Assembly (NCBI RefSeq): GCF_000724485.1
Contig: NZ_CP007741.1
Span: 1-19,174 of the forward strand
Origin: Bacillus methanolicus MGA3
GTDB taxonomy: Bacteria; Bacillota; Bacilli; Bacillales; Cytobacillaceae
Reading direction: 5' to 3'
Length of the DNA: 19,174 bases
Below, piece by piece: positions 16,712 through 19,174 of this stretch. Numbering within the stretch: the first letter of the stretch is position 1; each line of letters begins with the position of its first letter. The notes beneath the pieces are model-generated. The model was not told the DNA's origin and did no database searches. It was given only the letters and a program-made list of their open reading frames with translations. A program made the translations under genes and the position numbers.

Positions 16712-16868
16712 TTACTTCATGTCATTATTTACATCAGCTTCCGTAACTTCAAAACAAATTCGGATGGACTTTCCCATTCTTATCTTCACCACCAGCCTCC
16801 TTACTACAACCAACAACCAAAAATATTACAAACATCAACATCAAAAATAATTTTAATTTTTTCTTCAC
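16712..16868 (-). pseudogene. Frameshifted small lipoprotein
   Basis: From a GTG at 16868 the - strand encodes a clear lipoprotein signal peptide: MKKKLKLFLMLMFVIFLVVG then C21, so the lipobox is LVVGC. SKEAGGEDKNGKVHPNLF follows to a TGA at 16749. One base away the frame continues EVTEADVNNDMK to a TAA at 16712-16714, so a single-base change in a T run near 16752 probably broke it. If the break is real the product is a 39-residue lipopeptide; otherwise about 51 residues. Function unknown. The GTG overlaps the TGA of the upstream relic. Confidence 0.55.
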
Positions 16869-16953
16869 CTCATAATCGCCTTTTCTCTTAATCTCTTTTC
16901 ATTCCCCAATTTATCCTTCAACTTCTCTTACTCTCCTGATCTCTCTCATTCAC
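16865..16953 (-). pseudogene. Relic of a gene coupled to the lipoprotein
   Basis: The frame EKLKDKLGNEKRLREKAIMR ends in a TGA that overlaps the lipoprotein GTG (GTGA), a coupling typical of real operons. Upstream, in another frame, MNERDQESKR begins with GTG at 16953. A shift near 16925 separates the two parts. Charged and helical; no family is recognised. Confidence 0.35.
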
Positions 16954-17017
16954 CTATCTATCCACTTTACAAACTACACCTATATATTTAAAAACAAACT
17001 TATTCTTTACCTCGCGT
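16954..17017. other. Pyrimidine-rich spacer
   Basis: Strongly pyrimidine-biased on the + strand and AT-rich. No gene or clear promoter is seen. Confidence 0.3.
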
Positions 17018-17185
17018 CCGCCAACACTGACTTACCCTTCCATTTTTGTTCGCAAAGGTAAGTGGGTTATTTATCTATAGTCCTGCCGAACAGTCACGGC
17101 ATTCCATACTTCCATTCCGTGACTGTTCGGCAGGACGGCATCACCTGTATTTTAAGAAATATAAATAAATTACCAGCGTTGGCGG
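17018..17185. repeat. Nested inverted repeats with a 20-bp perfect hairpin
   Basis: The centre is a perfect 20-bp inverted repeat, GTCCTGCCGAACAGTCACGG (17080-17099) and its complement (17117-17136), with a 17-nt loop. Around it lie CCGCCAACACTG (17018-17029) and CAGCGTTGGCGG (17174-17185), complementary with one mismatch, and a small CTTACC/GGTAAG pair within the left half. GC content is above the surroundings. There is no T run, so it is not a terminator. Possible identities are a single-strand or transfer origin, a small inverted-repeat element, or a protein-binding site. Confidence 0.8.
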
Positions 17186-17197
17186 GCGGCGCCATTC

Positions 17198-17260
17198 AGT
17201 AAATTAGATGTAAAAATGATCAACACATTTATTTCACACCTATTTTACGTCTAATTTACT
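17198..17260. repeat. 18-bp inverted repeat (one mismatch) downstream of the winged-helix gene
   Basis: AGTAAATTAGATGTAAAA (17198-17215) pairs with 17243-17260 with one mismatch and a 27-nt loop. It lies about 50 bp past the stop of the - strand gene and may end its transcript. Together with the neighbouring hairpins it may instead be part of an origin. Confidence 0.75.
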
Positions 17261-17308
17261 ATTGTTTATTGATCAAAAGATGCTCTTTTTATTTAACGCT
17301 TTAACGCA

Positions 17309-18109
17309 TTAAATCGCCATGACAGAATTGAATAGTTCAGTTATATAACGTTGCTTTGCTTTTCGTTTAACTATACCGACAAAATATGCGATTGGTTTGT
17401 GTAACTTGTGGCGGCGTGCCTTCATTTCCATAAATGCCTGAATGCCGATGTCTTCTTTTGTTTCTTTCGCTAAGTCGTAGCTGTAAGTAATAGCGTGAAC
17501 AGCGCGCCAGTATTCTTCAATTTCATCAATGCTATTAAAATGCGCAGCCAGTAGTTTATAAAAATTTTCTGGTATCCATGCCAGTTTATGTTTAAACGGT
17601 CTTTCAGTACGTTCTTTAGAAGTATGTATTTGTTTTAAAGAAATAGATGATTTTCTTGGTGTGACATTTCCGTTAACCTCTTGTGTGACATTTTCAACTG
17701 TGTCATCTGTCATGATTGAAAGGGTGTTATCATTTGAGCACTCTTTCGGAACCTTCGGAACCGGCTGAATCACGATAGCATTACTCGTTTGCTGCATGTC
17801 ACTCGGTCGTTTCATTTCATATTGGCGGATAATTCCTAACGCTTCCAAGCGCTTGCACACACGAATAATAGTACGCCGGCTCTTTCCGATAAGCTCACCG
17901 ATTTTTGATTTGCGCAGAAAACTAACGCCGGTATACTTGGCGCTGTATCGGTGCAATACGTCCAGGACGGCAAGTTCTGTTTTGTTCAATTGATCTGCAA
18001 ATTGGCTTTTGTAGGCCCTGACTGTTTCATTTAGTTGCTCAATAGTTTCAAAGGTTGCTAGATTTGCGAAGGTTTCTTCACTTGCGATAATTTCAATATC
18101 TCGTTTCAT
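17309..18109 (-). CDS. Winged-helix plasmid protein of unknown function
   Basis: A 266-residue protein. Residues about 43-105 form a winged helix (LNKTELAVLDVLHRYSAKYT, then LRKSKIGELIGKSRRTIIRV and LEALGIIRQYEMKR), as in replication-linked or regulatory proteins of Bacillus plasmids. Residues about 115-165 are polar and likely flexible. Residues 170-266 are a helical, basic C-terminal domain (WIPENFYKLLAAHFNSIDEI ... YFVGIVKRKAKQRYITELF) that I associate only with uncharacterised Bacillus plasmid proteins. AAGGAG precedes the ATG by about 9 nt. A 16-bp hairpin lies in its leader. It could be a second replication protein, copy-number regulator or transcription factor; the sequence does not decide. 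Confidence 0.7.
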   Translation of the reverse strand: MKRDIEIIASEETFANLATFETIEQLNETVRAYKSQFADQLNKTELAVLDVLHRYSAKYTGVSFLRKSKIGELIGKSRRTIIRVCKRLEALGIIRQYEMKRPSDMQQTSNAIVIQPVPKVPKECSNDNTLSIMTDDTVENVTQEVNGNVTPRKSSISLKQIHTSKERTERPFKHKLAWIPENFYKLLAAHFNSIDEIEEYWRAVHAITYSYDLAKETKEDIGIQAFMEMKARRHKLHKPIAYFVGIVKRKAKQRYITELFNSVMAI

Positions 18110-18141
18110 TGTCTACGTCTCCTTTTCTTACGGAAACGAAA

Positions 18142-18183
18142 AGAGCGTTGTTTGTCGATGATATGCACGACAAACAACGCTCT
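18142..18183 (-). promoter_or_regulatory. 16-bp perfect hairpin in the leader of the winged-helix gene
   Basis: AGAGCGTTGTTTGTCG (18142-18157) pairs perfectly with 18168-18183 across a 10-nt loop, about 33 nt upstream of the ATG. On the - strand it is followed by TTTCGTTT, so it resembles an attenuator or terminator. It could equally be an operator. The word TGTTTGTCG in the arm recurs at 18278-18286 in the candidate RNA on the other strand. Confidence 0.75.
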
Positions 18184-18209
18184 ACACAGAAGTAGACAAA
18201 CTTTCCCTC

Positions 18210-18239
18210 TTGAAATTACCATTAATATGTCGTTATAAT
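18210..18239 (+). promoter_or_regulatory. Good sigma-A-type promoter on the + strand
   Basis: TTGAAA (18210-18215) and a perfect TATAAT (18234-18239) lie 18 nt apart. No protein-coding gene follows; the structured region 18246-18360 does. Confidence 0.65.
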
Positions 18240-18245
18240 AAGAGC

Positions 18246-18360
18246 ATACAAATAGTATACCGAGGGTCTCGAGCAAGTGTTTGTCGTGGGTGGGTCACGA
18301 CGAACGGTTATAGGTGGCTGCCAACCACACTATAACACGCTTGAGGCTCTTTTCCTTTTC
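18246..18360 (+). ncRNA. Candidate structured small RNA of about 110 nt
   Basis: Beginning about 7 nt after the TATAAT box, the segment can fold into a closing stem (CAAGTGT 18274-18280 with ACGCTTG 18337-18343) enclosing two hairpins. These are GTCGTG (18283-18288) with CACGAC (18296-18301), and GTTATAG (18307-18313) with CTATAAC (18330-18336), the latter also containing GGTGG/CCAACC pairs. It ends near CTCTTTTCCTTTTCC, a plausible but imperfect terminator. No open frame of note is present. GUUUGUCG inside it is complementary to CGACAAAC in the leader hairpin of the divergent winged-helix gene, so it could regulate that mRNA. A protein-binding DNA structure is the alternative. Confidence 0.5.
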
Positions 18361-18436
18361 CGAACTATTTAGTTGATTCTAGTATAATACTTGTTTCTCG
18401 CAAAATACAAGTCTATGAAAAAGATAACTACCAATT
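18361..18436. other. AT-rich spacer after the candidate RNA
   Basis: Nothing coding is seen. It separates the candidate RNA from the resolvase relic, which reads the other way. Confidence 0.3.
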
Positions 18437-18664
18437 TCATAACATAAAATTTCGTAAACTCCTATTTTTCCGATTAGGAGATTTTTTTTTCAATTTACGA
18501 TAAAATGTTGCTTTACTTACATTTGTGGCAGCGCAGATTTCAGAAACCGTTTTCTCTCCTTTCTCATACATTTCTAAGGCTAATTTTAAACCACTCTTCG
18601 TAAAATTACCTTTTCGACCTAAATGAACCCCTCTTTTTCGAGCTGCTTGTCCGACAGACCGACA
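18437..18664 (-). pseudogene. C-terminal fragment of a serine resolvase/invertase
   Basis: The - strand frame gives QAARKRGVHLGRKGNFTKSG, then EMYEKGEKTVSEICAATNVS and KATFYRKLKKK. This is the end of the linker helix plus the C-terminal helix-turn-helix of Tn3/Hin-type serine recombinases. The frame is closed by a TGA at 18665-18667, and the catalytic domain with the active serine is absent. It is therefore a leftover that at most binds DNA. An 8-bp inverted repeat, ACAGACCG and CGGTCTGT, near 18649-18676 marks the break and may be a deletion scar. Confidence 0.75.
18459..18490 (+). terminator. Possible + strand terminator
   Basis: CTCCTA (18459-18464) and TAGGAG (18475-18480) are followed by A and nine Ts. 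The stem is only 6 bp. It lies downstream of the candidate RNA in the same direction and could be a second stop. Confidence 0.45.
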
Positions 18665-18810
18665 TCAGACGGTCTGTAAATGGACCATTGGGGATTTTTT
18701 CTTTTTCGGTGATCGTTCATTCTTACATTCTTAACAAATTTTGTATTGAGGGATCCTTCTTCGCAACAGTTTCTCTTTATTTTAATAAATTCATCAAGAA
18801 ATTTTTTCAC
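18619..18810 (-). CDS. Uncertain 63-residue frame overlapping the resolvase relic
   Basis: A GTG frame beginning MKKFLDEFIKIKRNCCEEGS is lysine-rich and ends out of frame across the resolvase fragment. AGAGGT abuts the GTG too closely to serve as a ribosome site. It may be the N-terminal stump of a lost gene joined to the resolvase scar. No family is recognised. Confidence 0.25.
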   Translation of the reverse strand: MKKFLDEFIKIKRNCCEEGSLNTKFVKNVRMNDHRKRKNPQWSIYRPSDVGLSDKQLEKEGFI

Positions 18811-18842
18811 ACCTCTTTGTTTTGTTGTTTTACAATAATACG

Positions 18843-18868
18843 TTTTAAATATTTTAAATATTTTATTG
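18843..18868. other. AT-rich tandem repeat, probable DNA unwinding element
   Basis: TTTTAAATA occurs twice in tandem (18843-18851, 18852-18860), then TTTTATTG. Nearly pure A/T next to an iteron array is where strand opening starts in iteron plasmids. No DnaA box matching TTATNCACA was spotted nearby by eye. Confidence 0.5.
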
Positions 18869-18916
18869 TTTTCGGTGTCTAAAAAACCAGTAAAAATAAG
18901 GGTTTTTGACGTTTAA

Positions 18917-19080
18917 CTATAACATTTTTGGTGCTTAATATAACTTAATTGGTTTGAAGTATAACAAAAATGGTGTTAACTATAACTTTTTTGGTTCCTT
19001 AACTATAACAAAAATGGTGCTAACTATAACAAAAATGGTTCATATATAACATTTTTGGTTTGAAGTATAACAAAAATGGT
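18917..19080 (+). repeat. Iteron array of the replication origin (eight copies)
   Basis: Eight copies of a 16-bp unit, (C/A/G)TATAAC, five or six A/T, then GGT, start at 18917, 18938, 18959, 18980, 19003, 19024, 19044 and 19065. All are in the same orientation. Steps are 20-23 bp, mostly 21, i.e. two helical turns, so Rep would sit on one face. The second copy, with a TTAATT core, is the most diverged. The array lies just upstream of repB, as in Rep_3 plasmids. Confidence 0.93.
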
Positions 19081-19102
19081 GTTTTGTCTATTTCAACGTC
19101 AT

Positions 19103-19148
19103 CTATAACAAGAAAAAACTTCCGTTATAGTTCAGAATTTGTCATAAT
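19103..19148 (+). promoter_or_regulatory. repB promoter with iteron-derived operator
   Basis: CTATAAC (19103-19109) and GTTATAG (19124-19130) form an inverted repeat of the conserved iteron half. A candidate promoter overlaps it: TTCCGT (19120-19125), a 17-nt spacer and CATAAT (19143-19148) with an extended TGT before it. Rep dimers bound at such repeats repress rep in related plasmids, so autoregulation is likely. Confidence 0.6.
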
Positions 19149-19157
19149 TAATCTATC

Positions 19158-19167
19158 GGAAGGAGGG
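19158..19167 (+). promoter_or_regulatory. Ribosome binding site of repB across the window junction
   Basis: GGAAGGAGGG ends 7 nt before the GTG at base 1 once the ends are joined, so the window is a linearised circle. Confidence 0.85.
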
Positions 19168-19174
19168 AATATCG

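Noticed and set aside
16670..16891. 73-residue + strand frame beginning MSKNKNDSIK
   Set aside because: It lies opposite the lipoprotein relic, whose signal peptide explains the sequence better; there is no ribosome site before its ATG.
17080..17136. Rho-independent terminator
   Set aside because: The stem is strong, but neither side has a T run.
18917..19080. CRISPR array
   Set aside because: The repeats are 16 bp with 4-7 bp spacers, no cas genes are present, and the array sits next to a Rep_3 gene: these are iterons.

Overview
The window looks like one complete circular plasmid from a thermotolerant methylotrophic Bacillus. Gene content, order and length match my memory of pBM19 of Bacillus methanolicus MGA3; no search was run. 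Circularity is supported by the sequence. The rep gene begins with GTG at base 1, and its Shine-Dalgarno GGAAGGAGGG lies at 19158-19167, at the other end of the window. The iteron array also lies at that end.

Replication and maintenance (18440-19174 and 1-3160): an AT-rich stretch and eight iterons lead into a Rep_3 initiator. A ninth iteron and a terminator follow it. Next come a ParA ATPase and a ribbon-helix-helix centromere-binding partner, overlapping by one base, and then a small Hfq-like Sm protein.

Methanol block (3854-11617, + strand): NAD-dependent methanol dehydrogenase (mdh), class II fructose-1,6-bisphosphatase (glpX), class II aldolase (fba), transketolase (tkt) and 6-phosphofructokinase (pfk). 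Ribulose-phosphate 3-epimerase (rpe) is on the - strand at 14107-14751. Mdh makes formaldehyde; the other five regenerate ribulose 5-phosphate for the RuMP cycle. Hexulose-phosphate synthase, hexulose-phosphate isomerase and the Mdh activator are absent and must be chromosomal.

Almost every gap between the methanol genes holds a different decayed transposase: IS3-like between mdh and glpX, IS110-like between glpX and fba, ISL3-like between tkt and pfk, and two IS200/IS605 or TnpB relics between pfk and rpe. Only fba and tkt are still tightly linked. The block therefore looks assembled piecemeal by transposition.

Accessory part (mostly - strand, 11898-18110): an HPP-family membrane protein, a MerR-type DNA-binding coiled-coil protein resembling RacA in layout, a tyrosine recombinase with 20-bp direct repeats upstream, a broken lipoprotein operon, a cluster of strong inverted repeats, and a winged-helix plasmid protein. 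Upstream of that last gene is a good sigma-A-type promoter driving about 110 nt of highly structured, gene-free sequence on the + strand, a candidate small RNA. The least explained parts are this candidate RNA, the hairpin cluster at 17018-17260, the palindrome-rich asparagine tract inside the ParB-like gene, and the plasmid-borne Hfq-like protein.
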